Positions 49,343 through 57,504 of a stretch of DNA of 64,000 nt are shown here, one piece after another. Each line of letters opens with the position of its first letter. Within the stretch, counting starts at the first letter, position 1. The DNA comes from Streptomyces aurantiogriseus (GTDB lineage: Bacteria; Actinomycetota; Actinomycetes; Streptomycetales; Streptomycetaceae), in NCBI RefSeq assembly GCF_014649375.1, contig NZ_BMSX01000001.1, forward strand, positions 620,001 to 684,000. Direction: 5' to 3'. Position numbers and translations under genes: made by a program. The notes beneath the pieces are model-generated. The model was not told the origin of the DNA. It did no database searches and saw only the letters and a program-made list of their open reading frames with translations.

Positions 49343-51772
49343 GTGACCGGTATGGGAATGGAGGCGGGCGCGCAGGCCGCACGGGCCCGGGCGCTGGGTG
49401 TGCTGCGCATCCGCAACCGGGCGCTCGCGGTCGCGCTGCTGCCCACGGCGGCCGCCGTGATCCTGCTGGCAGGCGGTTCCGCCGGGCACCTCATGGGTCC
49501 CGGCTGGGACGTCGCCCGCTGGGCCGTGTTCGCGCTCGCGCTCCTCGTCCTGCTCGCCGCCGGTGTCATCGCCCTGGTCGTCGCCCGCGCCCGCCCCGCC
49601 GTCAGTCCCACGGTCGCGCTGGCCGAGAGCGCGGCCCCCGACCTGTACCGGATGGTGCGCGACCTCGCCGACCGGCTCGACGTTCCCGCGCCCTCCGCGA
49701 TAGCGCTCACCCCGGACTGCGACAGCTGGCTGGAGGACCGCACCCACCCGGCGCACGGCCCGCCCACGCCCCGGCGCGGCGACGAGATAGCCGGCCCGGG
49801 CCCCGCACCCCGGCACCCGCACCGGCGTACGCATGCCGCGCCCGTCCTCGTCATCGGCTCCCCGTTCCTGTGGTGGATGCGGGTGGGCGAGCTGCGCGCC
49901 GTCCTCGCGCCGGTCGTCGCAGGTACGGGACCCTCGGCACACCCCGACATAGCGGCGGCCCGGCGGTTCGTGCGGGGGCTGGACGCCGCGGTGGCCGTCT
50001 CCGCCGACCGCGGCCGCTGTCCGGGCATACGCCTGGTCTGCGCCGGCGTCGGCTGGGTCGCGCGGCTGCTCCTGCGCGGCTGCCAGGTCCATGCGGCGGA
50101 GATGGAGCGGGGGGTGGCCGCGGCGGCCGCCGAGCGTGCACAGGCTGTGGATTACGGCCTGCGGATCGTCGCCCAGGAGCAGGTGGGCCTGGCCTACGCG
50201 GGCTGGGACCGCCTCCTCACGCGCGTGGCGCTGCCCGCCTGGCGGATGGGCCGCTGGCCGTCCCGGCTGGACGCGGGCGTCGTCGCCGCCCTCACCGAAC
50301 TGTCCCGACGCGACCGGCTGGCCGAGGGCTTCGCCTCCCGCCTCGGCGAGCGCCCCGCCTGCGACCTCCTCGAAGAGCCCGGCGCGGTCGACGAGGCCGC
50401 CTCCCTCCTCGCCGCCCGCCTCTTCCACGGCGGCCCGGCGGAGACCGGCTCCGACTGGTCCCCGGTGGACTGGCGGGAGTATCCGGACGAGGTCGTGGAC
50501 CGCAAATGGCGCACCGACGCGGCCCGCCTCCACCGCGTCCTCGACGCCCTGGGCGTCCGCCGCACCCCCGACCCCGCCACCCCCGCCTGCGACGGCCCGA
50601 CACTGGCCCGCGTACTGGACCACCTGACGGCGGCAGGGAGCACGCCCCCCACGGCGCCCGCCTGGGACGACCACCCACACCCGCCCGCGCTCCTCCCGGA
50701 GGGCGTAGCCCTGCATACGCCGGCCACCACGGAAGCACCAGAGCTTCCGGAGGCCCCGGGCCCCGCGAAGTTCCCGGAGACCCCGAAGTTCCCGGAGGCT
50801 CCCAAGTCCCCGGGCATCCCGGAGGCCGTCCTTCATACGCCGACCACATCGGAAGCTCCAGAGCTTCCGAGGGCCCCGAAGCCCCCAGAGGCTCCAGAAA
50901 CCTCGGAGACCTTGAATGCCCCGGAGGTCCCGGAAGCCTCGGAGACCTTGAATGCCCCGGAGGTCCCGGAAGCCTCGGCCACTGCGGAAACCCCGGAGGG
51001 CCGGGAGCCCTCAAAAACTCCGCAGATCTTGGCGGCCCCGAATGTTCCGGAAGCTCCGGAAGCTCCGGAAGCCCCGGAAGCCCCGGAAGCCCCGGAGCCG
51101 TCAGATGCCTTGAAGCCCTCGGAAGCCCCAGAGAGCTTGAAGGTCCCGGAGGTCTCCAGCGCCCCGATAGCCCCACCGGCCCCGCAAACCCAGGACACCC
51201 CGGACACCCAGGACACCCCGGACACCCAGGACACCCAGGACACCCCGGTACTCCCACCCCCAGCGCCCCCAACCCCCAGCGCCCCGGCCGACGAAGACGC
51301 TGTCCTCTCCGTCGACGACACCGACGGCACCAGTGGCGTCAACGACCTCCCCGCCCCCAGCCCTCGTAGCGCCGCCCTGGCCGCCCGTCTCGGTGCCGAG
51401 CTGGCCCGGGAGGAGAGCGAGGCCGCTCCTTCGGCCCCCGTCGGCCCCCCGGCGCCCGGTCAGGGTCTCGACGCGGGCCCTCTCTGGGACGGCGGCACAC
51501 TCCCGCTCTTCCCGCTTCAGCCCCCGCGCACCGACCGCGAGCTCCTCACCGACCACGTCACGGCGATGGTCTGCTGCGCCGCGATGGACACCGTGGGAGC
51601 CACCCCGGGCCTCGACTGGCTCGACGGCCCGACCCTGCTCGTGGACGGCCGGCGCGTGACCGACCTGACTCCTCGGGTCCTCAGTCTGGTCGAGGACGGC
51701 GACGCGGCCCCGCTGCGCAGCTGGCTGGTGGAGCTCGGGATACGCCCGGAGAAGCCGGTACGCCTCGGCTGA
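49343..51772 (+). CDS. Uncharacterised membrane protein resembling an M48 peptidase without HExxH
   Basis: 809 residues from GTG 49343. Two transmembrane helices lie at about residues 27-47 and 60-80. Residues about 95-215 follow the M48 pattern closely: SAAPDLYRMVRDLADRLDVP then APVLVIGSPFLWWMRVGELR then AVLAPVVAGTG, where active M48 enzymes have AVLAHE(L/V)GH. The HExxH zinc motif is thus replaced by PVVAG, so it cannot be a metallopeptidase. Residues about 450-650 are a repetitive Pro/Glu/Ala and QDTPDT tract. A conserved C-terminal domain (LLTDHVTAMVCCAAMDTVGA, LDWLDGPTLLVDGRRVTDLT) ends the protein. It sits between purD and an N,N-dimethylformamidase-like gene. Confidence 0.72.
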   Translation: MTGMGMEAGAQAARARALGVLRIRNRALAVALLPTAAAVILLAGGSAGHLMGPGWDVARWAVFALALLVLLAAGVIALVVARARPAVSPTVALAESAAPDLYRMVRDLADRLDVPAPSAIALTPDCDSWLEDRTHPAHGPPTPRRGDEIAGPGPAPRHPHRRTHAAPVLVIGSPFLWWMRVGELRAVLAPVVAGTGPSAHPDIAAARRFVRGLDAAVAVSADRGRCPGIRLVCAGVGWVARLLLRGCQVHAAEMERGVAAAAAERAQAVDYGLRIVAQEQVGLAYAGWDRLLTRVALPAWRMGRWPSRLDAGVVAALTELSRRDRLAEGFASRLGERPACDLLEEPGAVDEAASLLAARLFHGGPAETGSDWSPVDWREYPDEVVDRKWRTDAARLHRVLDALGVRRTPDPATPACDGPTLARVLDHLTAAGSTPPTAPAWDDHPHPPALLPEGVALHTPATTEAPELPEAPGPAKFPETPKFPEAPKSPGIPEAVLHTPTTSEAPELPRAPKPPEAPETSETLNAPEVPEASETLNAPEVPEASATAETPEGREPSKTPQILAAPNVPEAPEAPEAPEAPEAPEPSDALKPSEAPESLKVPEVSSAPIAPPAPQTQDTPDTQDTPDTQDTQDTPVLPPPAPPTPSAPADEDAVLSVDDTDGTSGVNDLPAPSPRSAALAARLGAELAREESEAAPSAPVGPPAPGQGLDAGPLWDGGTLPLFPLQPPRTDRELLTDHVTAMVCCAAMDTVGATPGLDWLDGPTLLVDGRRVTDLTPRVLSLVEDGDAAPLRSWLVELGIRPEKPVRLG
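50730..51250 (+). repeat. Coding PE/AP-type repeat region
   Basis: A 36-base unit (TCGGAGACCTTGAATGCCCC...) is duplicated perfectly at 50903-50938 and 50939-50974. Around it are further degenerate copies, nine-base GGAAGCTCC/GGAAGCCCC units at 51052-51098, and 12-18-base GACACCC(C/A)GGACACCC units at 51195-51247. All keep the frame and encode an intrinsically disordered acidic, proline-rich tract. Confidence 0.85.
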
Positions 51773-52152
51773 AGCGTCCCGGCGCACCCGCCGGCCGCCA
51801 CCGCGACACCGTGGCCCCGCACCACCGCGGCCCCGCACCACCGCGGCCCCGCACCGCCGCGACCCCGTGACAGGGCGGCACCGCGACCGCAGGGCCACGG
51901 TCCCGCCGACACCCGGCACATACCGGATCACTCGGTTCCACTTTCAGCCAATTCGCAACGAATAGTGACTGTCTGCGCGCGTTATGTGATGTGCTGGGAT
52001 CGATCGCGCCCATGGCATGGGCGTGCGACATAGGACAAACACACGAACGCCACGTTCCATCAGGTCACCAGCACATCGCAGCAGGTCACCAGCACACCGC
52101 AGACAACAGCCCGGGCAACGAACCCGCGGGGGCCAAAGGGGAGGGGAGCACC
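51773..52152. other. Gene-free region with repeats and a palindrome
   Basis: A degenerate 16-base tandem repeat CACCGCGGCCCCGCAC (about three copies) spans 51797-51865. A perfect interrupted palindrome CGCCCATG-G-CATGGGCG lies at 52007-52023, and a 21-base direct repeat CAGGTCACCAGCACA(T/C)CGCAG at 52061-52102. No gene is supported; the palindrome could be the operator of the next gene. Confidence 0.65.
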
Positions 52153-53646
52153 ATGGGGCAGAACCACATCCGCCGATGGGAGTCAGGAGCGCTGGCGCAC
52201 GCCGTGACGGACCCCTTCGGACAGGGCCCCGTTCCCTGGCTGCGCGGCACCGAGACGTACTTCGACGACGCCGTCGGCCAGGTCGTCCCCTGGTACGTCG
52301 ACCCGGCCTCCACCCCCACCCAGGAAGCCCCCCGGATCCCCTCCCCCCGAACCGCCGGAGGACCCCGCTCGGCCGACGACGTCCGCCGGCAGATCAAGGG
52401 CTTCATCTCCACCGGCGCGGTCGCCCCCGGCGACGCCGTCGACTTCCACATCACGGTCGACCCGCCCCAGGAATTCAGCGTCGACATCTACCGCATCGGC
52501 CACTACGACGGCGACGGCGCAGCCAAGATCACCACCAGCCCGCGTCTCTCCGGCATCGTCCAGCCCCCACCCCTGACCGCCGACCGCACGGTCTCCTGCC
52601 ACCACTGGTGGCTCTCCTGGCGCCTGCAGGTCCCGTCGTACTGGAACGTCGGCGCGTACGTCGCCGTCCTCACCACCGCCGACGGCTACCGCTCCCACAT
52701 CCCCTTCACCGTCCGCGACACCCGCCGGGCCGACCTGCTTCTGCTGCTCCCCGACATCACCTGGCAGGCGTACAACCTCTACCCGGAGGACGGCCGCACC
52801 GGCGCCAGCCTCTACCACGCCTGGGACGAGAACGGCCGCCTGCTGGGCGAGGCCGACGCCGCCACGACCGTCTCCTTCGACCGCCCGTACGCCGGAGCCG
52901 GCCTCCCCCTCCACGTCGGCCACGCCTACGACTTCATCCGCTGGGCGGAGCGCTACGGCTACGACCTCGCCTACGCCGACGCCCGCGACCTGCACGCCGG
53001 CCAGATCGACCCCACCCGCTACCGGGGCCTGGTCTTCCCCGGCCATGACGAGTACTGGTCGCAGGCCATGCGCCGCACCGTCGAACTCGCCCGCGACAGC
53101 GGCACCTCACTGGTCTTCCTCTCCGCCAACACCCTGTACTGGCAGGTGGAGTTGGGCCCGTCCCCGTCCGGCGTCCCCGGCCGCCTGCTCACCTGCCGCA
53201 AACGCAAGGGCCCCGGCCGCTCCGTCCTCTGGCGCGAGATCGACCGCGCCGAGCAGCAGTTGATCGGCATCCAGTACGCGGGCCGGGTCCCCGAACCGCA
53301 CCCGTTGATCGTCCGCAACGCCGACCACTGGCTGTGGGAGGCGACCGGCGCCCACGAGGGCGAGGGCATCGAGGGCCTGGTCGCGGGCGAGGCCGACCGC
53401 TACTTCCCGCGCACCCCGCTCCCGCCCCACGAGGAGCGCACCCTCCTCGCCCACTCCCCGTACACCGACAGCGAGGGCGTCCTGCGCCACCAGGAGACCT
53501 CCCTCTACCGCGCCCCCTCCGGCGCCCTGGTCTTCGCCTCCGGCACCTTCGCGTGGTCCCCGGCCCTGGACCGCCCCGGCCACGTCGACCCCCGTATCCA
53601 GCGCGCCACGGCGAACCTCCTGGACCGCATCTGCAAACGGGACTGA
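52153..53646 (+). CDS. N,N-dimethylformamidase large-subunit-like protein
   Basis: 497 residues from ATG 52153, preceded by a strong GGGGAGGGG. Residues about 60-210 form a beta-rich, immunoglobulin-like domain (RIGHYDGDGAAKITTSPRLS, YVAVLTTADGYRSHIPFTVR); residues about 215-480 contain the conserved segments of the N,N-dimethylformamidase beta-subunit C-terminal region (DITWQAYNLYPEDGRTGASL, VFPGHDEYWSQAMRRTVELA, SANTLYWQVELGP). DMFase contains mononuclear iron and hydrolyses dimethylformamide, but most family members in actinobacteria have unknown substrates. The GHDEYWS and glutamate residues needed for the metal site cannot be confirmed here. No small-subunit gene is nearby. It lacks a signal peptide. 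Confidence 0.82.
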   Translation: MGQNHIRRWESGALAHAVTDPFGQGPVPWLRGTETYFDDAVGQVVPWYVDPASTPTQEAPRIPSPRTAGGPRSADDVRRQIKGFISTGAVAPGDAVDFHITVDPPQEFSVDIYRIGHYDGDGAAKITTSPRLSGIVQPPPLTADRTVSCHHWWLSWRLQVPSYWNVGAYVAVLTTADGYRSHIPFTVRDTRRADLLLLLPDITWQAYNLYPEDGRTGASLYHAWDENGRLLGEADAATTVSFDRPYAGAGLPLHVGHAYDFIRWAERYGYDLAYADARDLHAGQIDPTRYRGLVFPGHDEYWSQAMRRTVELARDSGTSLVFLSANTLYWQVELGPSPSGVPGRLLTCRKRKGPGRSVLWREIDRAEQQLIGIQYAGRVPEPHPLIVRNADHWLWEATGAHEGEGIEGLVAGEADRYFPRTPLPPHEERTLLAHSPYTDSEGVLRHQETSLYRAPSGALVFASGTFAWSPALDRPGHVDPRIQRATANLLDRICKRD

Positions 53647-53752
53647 CGACCCCACCCAGCCCCCCGGCCTGCGGCTCGTCCGACCCTCTGTCCTTGATCA
53701 ACCCCGGTGTACGGGACAATCAACCCATAGGACAGAACCACGGGGAGGAACC

Positions 53753-54652
53753 GTGTCCGGATTCGTAGAAAAGCCCGAACCCCTCGAGGTCCCGGGCCTG
53801 GTGCATCTGCACACCGGCAAGGTGCGCGAGCTGTACCAGAACGAGGCGGGCGACCTCGTGATGGTCGCCAGCGACCGCACGTCCGCCTTCGACTGGGTGC
53901 TGCCGACCGAGATCCCCGACAAGGGCCGCATCCTCACCCAGCTCTCCCTGTGGTGGTTCGACCGGCTCGCCGACCTCGTCCCCAACCACGTCCTCAGCAC
54001 CGACCTGCCCGCCGGGGCCCCCGCCGACTGGGCCGGCCGCACCCTGGTCTGCAAGTCGCTGCAGATGGTCCCCGTGGAGTGCGTGGCCCGCGGCTACCTC
54101 ACCGGCTCGGGCCTGGCCGAGTACAACGACACCCGCACGGTCTGCGGCCTCGCCCTTCCCGAGGGTCTGGTCGACGGCAGCGAACTCCCCGCCCCGATCT
54201 TCACTCCGGCCACCAAGGCCGCCGTCGGCGACCACGACGAGAACGTCTCCTACGAGGAGGTCGCCCGCCAGGTCGGCGCGGACACCGCCGCCCAACTGCG
54301 CCAGACGACCCTCGCCGTCTACGGCCGCGCCCGCGACATCGCCCGCGACCGGGGCATCATCCTCGCGGACACCAAGTTCGAGTTCGGCTTCGACGGGGAG
54401 ACGCTCGTCATCGCCGACGAGGTCCTCACCCCGGACTCCTCCCGCTTCTGGCCTGCCGACCGGTGGCAGCCGGGCCGCGCGCAGCCGTCGTACGACAAGC
54501 AGTTCGTGCGCGACTGGCTGACCTCGGCCGAGTCCGGCTGGGACCGCGCGAGCGAGCAGCCGCCGCCGGCGCTGCCCCAGGACATCGTGGAGGCGACCCG
54601 CGCCAAGTACGTCGAGGCGTACGAGCGCCTGACGGGCAGCAGCTGGACGTAG
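53753..54652 (+). CDS. purC: Phosphoribosylaminoimidazole-succinocarboxamide synthase
   Basis: 299 residues from GTG 53753 with GGAGG upstream. KVRELYQNEAGDLVMVASDR, the substrate loop CVARGYLTGSGLAEYNDTRT, and LADTKFEFGFDGETLVIADE are diagnostic SAICAR synthetase motifs. It joins aspartate to CAIR in the purine pathway (step 8 of IMP synthesis). It forms a monocistronic unit and is followed by a symmetrical terminator shared with tRNA-Gly. Confidence 0.97.
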   Translation: MSGFVEKPEPLEVPGLVHLHTGKVRELYQNEAGDLVMVASDRTSAFDWVLPTEIPDKGRILTQLSLWWFDRLADLVPNHVLSTDLPAGAPADWAGRTLVCKSLQMVPVECVARGYLTGSGLAEYNDTRTVCGLALPEGLVDGSELPAPIFTPATKAAVGDHDENVSYEEVARQVGADTAAQLRQTTLAVYGRARDIARDRGIILADTKFEFGFDGETLVIADEVLTPDSSRFWPADRWQPGRAQPSYDKQFVRDWLTSAESGWDRASEQPPPALPQDIVEATRAKYVEAYERLTGSSWT

Positions 54653-54689
54653 CCGCACGCGAAGGGCCCCGGGAAGCCGGGGCACGAGA

Positions 54690-54716
54690 AAACCCCGGTC
54701 CACCGGACCGGGGTTT
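54690..54716. terminator. Bidirectional terminator between purC and tRNA-Gly
   Basis: AAACCCCGGTCC and GGACCGGGGTTT form a perfect 12-bp stem with a three-base loop and A/T-rich ends, so it can end both purC (rightward) and tRNA-Gly (leftward). Confidence 0.88.
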
Positions 54717-54719
54717 CGC

Positions 54720-54795
54720 TGGAGCGGACGACGAGGCTCGAACTCGCGACCTCAACCTTGGCAAGGTTGCGCTCTACCAACTGAGCTACGTCCGC
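54720..54795 (-). tRNA. tRNA-Gly(GCC), copy with encoded CCA
   Basis: GCGGACG / CGTCCGC acceptor stem, anticodon stem CAACC/GGTTG with loop TTGCCAA (anticodon GCC at 54760-54762 on the complement), T arm GCGAG-TTCGAGC-CTCGT. The discriminator is T and CCA is encoded (54720-54722). It is identical over the tRNA body to the copy at 58593-58665. Confidence 0.97.
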
Positions 54796-54818
54796 AGTGC
54801 GCCGTGGCGCGAGAGCAA

Positions 54819-55427
54819 CTATACCCAACCCCGCTCGCGTGCGAGCCGCACCGCCGCATGTCGATTCTCCGCCCCGAGTTTGGACACGGCCGACGACAGG
54901 TAGTTCCGCACGGTTCCCGGGGACAGCGCGGCCCGCTCGGCGATCTCCGCGACGGGCGCCCCGTCGGCCGCCAGTTCCAGCACCTCGGCCTCGCGCGAGG
55001 TCAGCGGCGAGTCTCCGGCGGCGATCGCGTCGGCGGCCAACTCGGGGTCGACGTAACGGTTTCCGGCGTGCACGGTACGGATGAGCTCCGCGAGCCGTTG
55101 CGCGCTCACCGTCTTCGGGACGAACCCGCGCACACCCGCCGCAAGCGCCCGCTTCAGATGCCCGGGCCGGCCGTGACTGGTGACGATCAGCACCTGGCAG
55201 GCAGGCAGTTCGGCCCGCAGCGATGTGGCGACCTTCACACCGTCGGCGCCCGGCATCTGCAGATCCAGGACGGCGACGTCCGGTGCGTGCGCCCGCGCCA
55301 TCGCCAGCGCCTCGGGCCCGGTGGCCGCCTCGGCGACGATCACCAGGTCGTCCTCCAGCGAGAGCAGCGCGGCCAGCGCACCCCGGATCAGATGCTCGTC
55401 GTCGGCGAGCAGCACGCGCACGGTCAT
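54819..55427 (-). CDS. NarL/LuxR-family response regulator
   Basis: 202 residues. The receiver domain has D9-D10, phospho-acceptor D55 (VAVLDLQMPG), T83-region VLIVTSHG and K105 (GFVPKT). The LuxR helix-turn-helix spans about 138-200 (SPLTSREAEVLELAADGAPV, IAERAALSPGTVRNYLSSAV). It overlaps the upstream kinase gene by four bases, and both are on the strand of an ABC exporter 3 kb operon, a DesK/DesR-type arrangement. It probably controls the exporter through the TGTCAT repeat at 58507. Confidence 0.95.
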   Translation of the reverse strand: MTVRVLLADDEHLIRGALAALLSLEDDLVIVAEAATGPEALAMARAHAPDVAVLDLQMPGADGVKVATSLRAELPACQVLIVTSHGRPGHLKRALAAGVRGFVPKTVSAQRLAELIRTVHAGNRYVDPELAADAIAAGDSPLTSREAEVLELAADGAPVAEIAERAALSPGTVRNYLSSAVSKLGAENRHAAVRLARERGWV

Positions 55428-56680
55428 GCGGTGACCTCACTCACCACAGCCGCCTCCCGCAGCGGTACCTCGGCCACCACCCGGAACACCCCGTCCCCGG
55501 CGAACCCCGCCTCCAAGGTCCCGTCCACGCCCGCCAGCCGCTCCCGCAGCCCCGCGAGCCCGGAGCCGCCGCTCACACCGGCACCTCCTCCTTCGGCGGC
55601 CCCGTCGTTTTCCACCGTCAGCACCACATGCCCCTCCGTCACCCGCAGGCCCACGGAACACCGACCGGCGTCCCCGTGCCGCAGCACATTCGTGGTCGTC
55701 TCCCGCACCACCCAGCCGAGCGCCGACTGCACCTCGGCGGGCAGCCCGGCGGCCTCCCCGCGCACCTCGCACTCGATCCCGGCCGCCGTCAGCACCCCTT
55801 GCGCACCGGCGAGTTCGACCCCGAGGTCGGCCTCCCGATATCCCCGTACGACGTCCCGCACCTCGCGCTGCGACTCCTGCGCGATGCGCTGCACCTCGAT
55901 CATCTGCTCCACGGCCTCCGGCCGGCCCCGCCGGGCCAGTTGCACGGCCAGCTCGCTCTTCAGCGCGATCACCGCCAGGTTCCGTCCCATCACGTCGTGC
56001 AGATCCCGCCCGAACCGCAGCCGCTCCTCGGCGACGGCGAGCCGGGCCTCGACCTCACGGGCCCGCTCCGCCTCCCACAACACCGCCAGGGTCCAGGCGC
56101 CGCAGCGCGAGGCGAGCAGGGAGAACGCCGTGCCGAAGGCCGTCACGACGCCGATCGCGAGGATGCGCACAGGGTCCGGGTCGGCCAGGCCGAACACGAC
56201 CATGAGCAGCACGGTCAGCACGGCGGAGTGGCGCAGGAACACCCGGACGGGGACCATCAGCCCGTACAGCAGTCCGAAGGGCAGCAGGGCGGCGCCGATG
56301 GAGAGCCTGATCGTCACCGGGTCGGTGCCGTCCAGCGCGGCGAGCGCCAGATCCAGCGCCAGCCCGAGGGCCAGCAGGACGGCCGCGCCGCGCAGGGCGC
56401 GGGGCGGGAGTTCGGCGCGGCCCAGGTAGTGGTCGAGCACGGGCCGGGTGAGCCGGTTGGCCTCCGCGCACTGCAAGGTGCCCACCAGCAGCAGGAGGCC
56501 ACCGACGATCACCGGCACAGGACGGCGGTCGAGGCCGCCCACCAGCGGCATCGCGAGCCAGGCGAGGGAGAAGAACCAGGTCGTGGCGTACCAGGTGATC
56601 ACGCTCTGCAGTTCGACCCGTTCGGCCTTGCTGCGGTCCCGCCAGTGGCGCCGCTGCCACCCCCGTATCCGGCCGAACAT
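55424..56680 (-). CDS. DesK-type membrane sensor histidine kinase
   Basis: 418 residues from ATG 56680, preceded by GGGAGGGG. Five or six transmembrane helices cover residues about 35-200 with no sizeable extracytoplasmic loop, so it senses within the membrane, as DesK does for lipid order. The phospho-acceptor is H228 in FGRDLHDVMGRNLAVIALKS (HisKA_3), and the ATPase domain has ETTTNVLRHG and SGGSGLAGLRERL. It overlaps the regulator gene. The ABC permease gene ends 32 bases upstream. Confidence 0.94.
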   Translation of the reverse strand: MFGRIRGWQRRHWRDRSKAERVELQSVITWYATTWFFSLAWLAMPLVGGLDRRPVPVIVGGLLLLVGTLQCAEANRLTRPVLDHYLGRAELPPRALRGAAVLLALGLALDLALAALDGTDPVTIRLSIGAALLPFGLLYGLMVPVRVFLRHSAVLTVLLMVVFGLADPDPVRILAIGVVTAFGTAFSLLASRCGAWTLAVLWEAERAREVEARLAVAEERLRFGRDLHDVMGRNLAVIALKSELAVQLARRGRPEAVEQMIEVQRIAQESQREVRDVVRGYREADLGVELAGAQGVLTAAGIECEVRGEAAGLPAEVQSALGWVVRETTTNVLRHGDAGRCSVGLRVTEGHVVLTVENDGAAEGGGAGVSGGSGLAGLRERLAGVDGTLEAGFAGDGVFRVVAEVPLREAAVVSEVTA

Positions 56681-56712
56681 CGTTCCCCTCCCGTACCTTG
56701 CCCCCGGCGTGG

Positions 56713-57504
56713 TCAGCGCCGCGGTTCCCACCGGAACCACCGTCCCACAGCAAACACCGCCAGCACGGTCCAGGCCAGCGCGGTGGCCAGGGAGCCCAGG
56801 GCCTCGTACGCCGACAGGTCGCCGGTCCAGCCGCTGCGGACCAGGGTGATGACCGGGCTCAGCGGCAGCAGTTCGCAGACGGAGGCGACCCGGTCGGGCA
56901 GCAGTTCCAGGGGGACGGTCACCCCGGAGGCCACCATCGAGACCAGGACGAACGGCAGGGTGGTCACCTGAGCGCTCTCCACGGTCCGGGTCACGCTCGC
57001 CGTGACCGCCGCCAGCGCCGCGCACATCACCAGCCCCAACAGCACGCCCAGAACGGCGAGATGGGGCGCCTCGGGGGCCGGCACGTCGAGGAAGGCCGTA
57101 CAGCCCACCGCCAGCACCAGGCACTGCACCAGCCCCATGGTGAACACCGGCAGCGCGGATCCGGCGATGATCTCGGTGTCTCGCAGCTCACCGGTGCGCA
57201 GCCGCTTCAGCACGAGTTCCTCGCGTCGGGCGGTGTAGATGGCGGTGAGCGCCGCGTACACACCGAACAGCAGCGAGAACCCGATCGCGGCGGGCAGCAG
57301 CACGAGCCCGACGGTGAGCCCGGAGTCCTCGACGTCCATGTCGTCGACCACCGGACGCAGGCTGAACGGCAGTGCGAGCGGCACCAGCACGGCCGAGATG
57401 ACCGTGGCCTTGCTGCGCCCGAGCAGGGTGAGCTCGGCGCGGGCGAGCGCGGCCATCCGGCTCGCCGGGGTGGTGACCGAACCCTTGACCATGGCGCCGC
57501 TCAT
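56713..57504 (-). CDS. ABC-2-type exporter permease
   Basis: 263 residues from ATG 57504, which overlaps the end of the ATPase gene (ATGA). Six transmembrane helices (about 30-55, 70-95, 120-145, 155-180, 190-210, 230-250) and the ABC-2 type ending GWTGDLSAYEALGSLATALA are typical. The substrate is unknown; relatives beside DesK/DesR-type systems export drugs, lipids or bacteriocin-like peptides. No transport specificity can be read from the sequence. It is the second gene of the four-gene unit ATPase-permease-kinase-regulator. Confidence 0.92.
   Translation of the reverse strand: MSGAMVKGSVTTPASRMAALARAELTLLGRSKATVISAVLVPLALPFSLRPVVDDMDVEDSGLTVGLVLLPAAIGFSLLFGVYAALTAIYTARREELVLKRLRTGELRDTEIIAGSALPVFTMGLVQCLVLAVGCTAFLDVPAPEAPHLAVLGVLLGLVMCAALAAVTASVTRTVESAQVTTLPFVLVSMVASGVTVPLELLPDRVASVCELLPLSPVITLVRSGWTGDLSAYEALGSLATALAWTVLAVFAVGRWFRWEPRR

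Noticed and set aside
50730..51250. Repeats in the M48-like gene considered as CRISPR
   Set aside because: Repeats are contiguous, variable in length and coding; no spacers or cas genes are near.
53650..53752. Purine riboswitch upstream of purC
   Set aside because: No conserved riboswitch helices can be seen; the gap is only about 100 bases and shows no purine-aptamer motif.
57128..57504. A start for the kinase gene inside the permease gene (long frame reaching 57124)
   Set aside because: The ATG at 56680 has a strong ribosome site and gives the family N-terminus; the extension is antisense-like low-complexity sequence.
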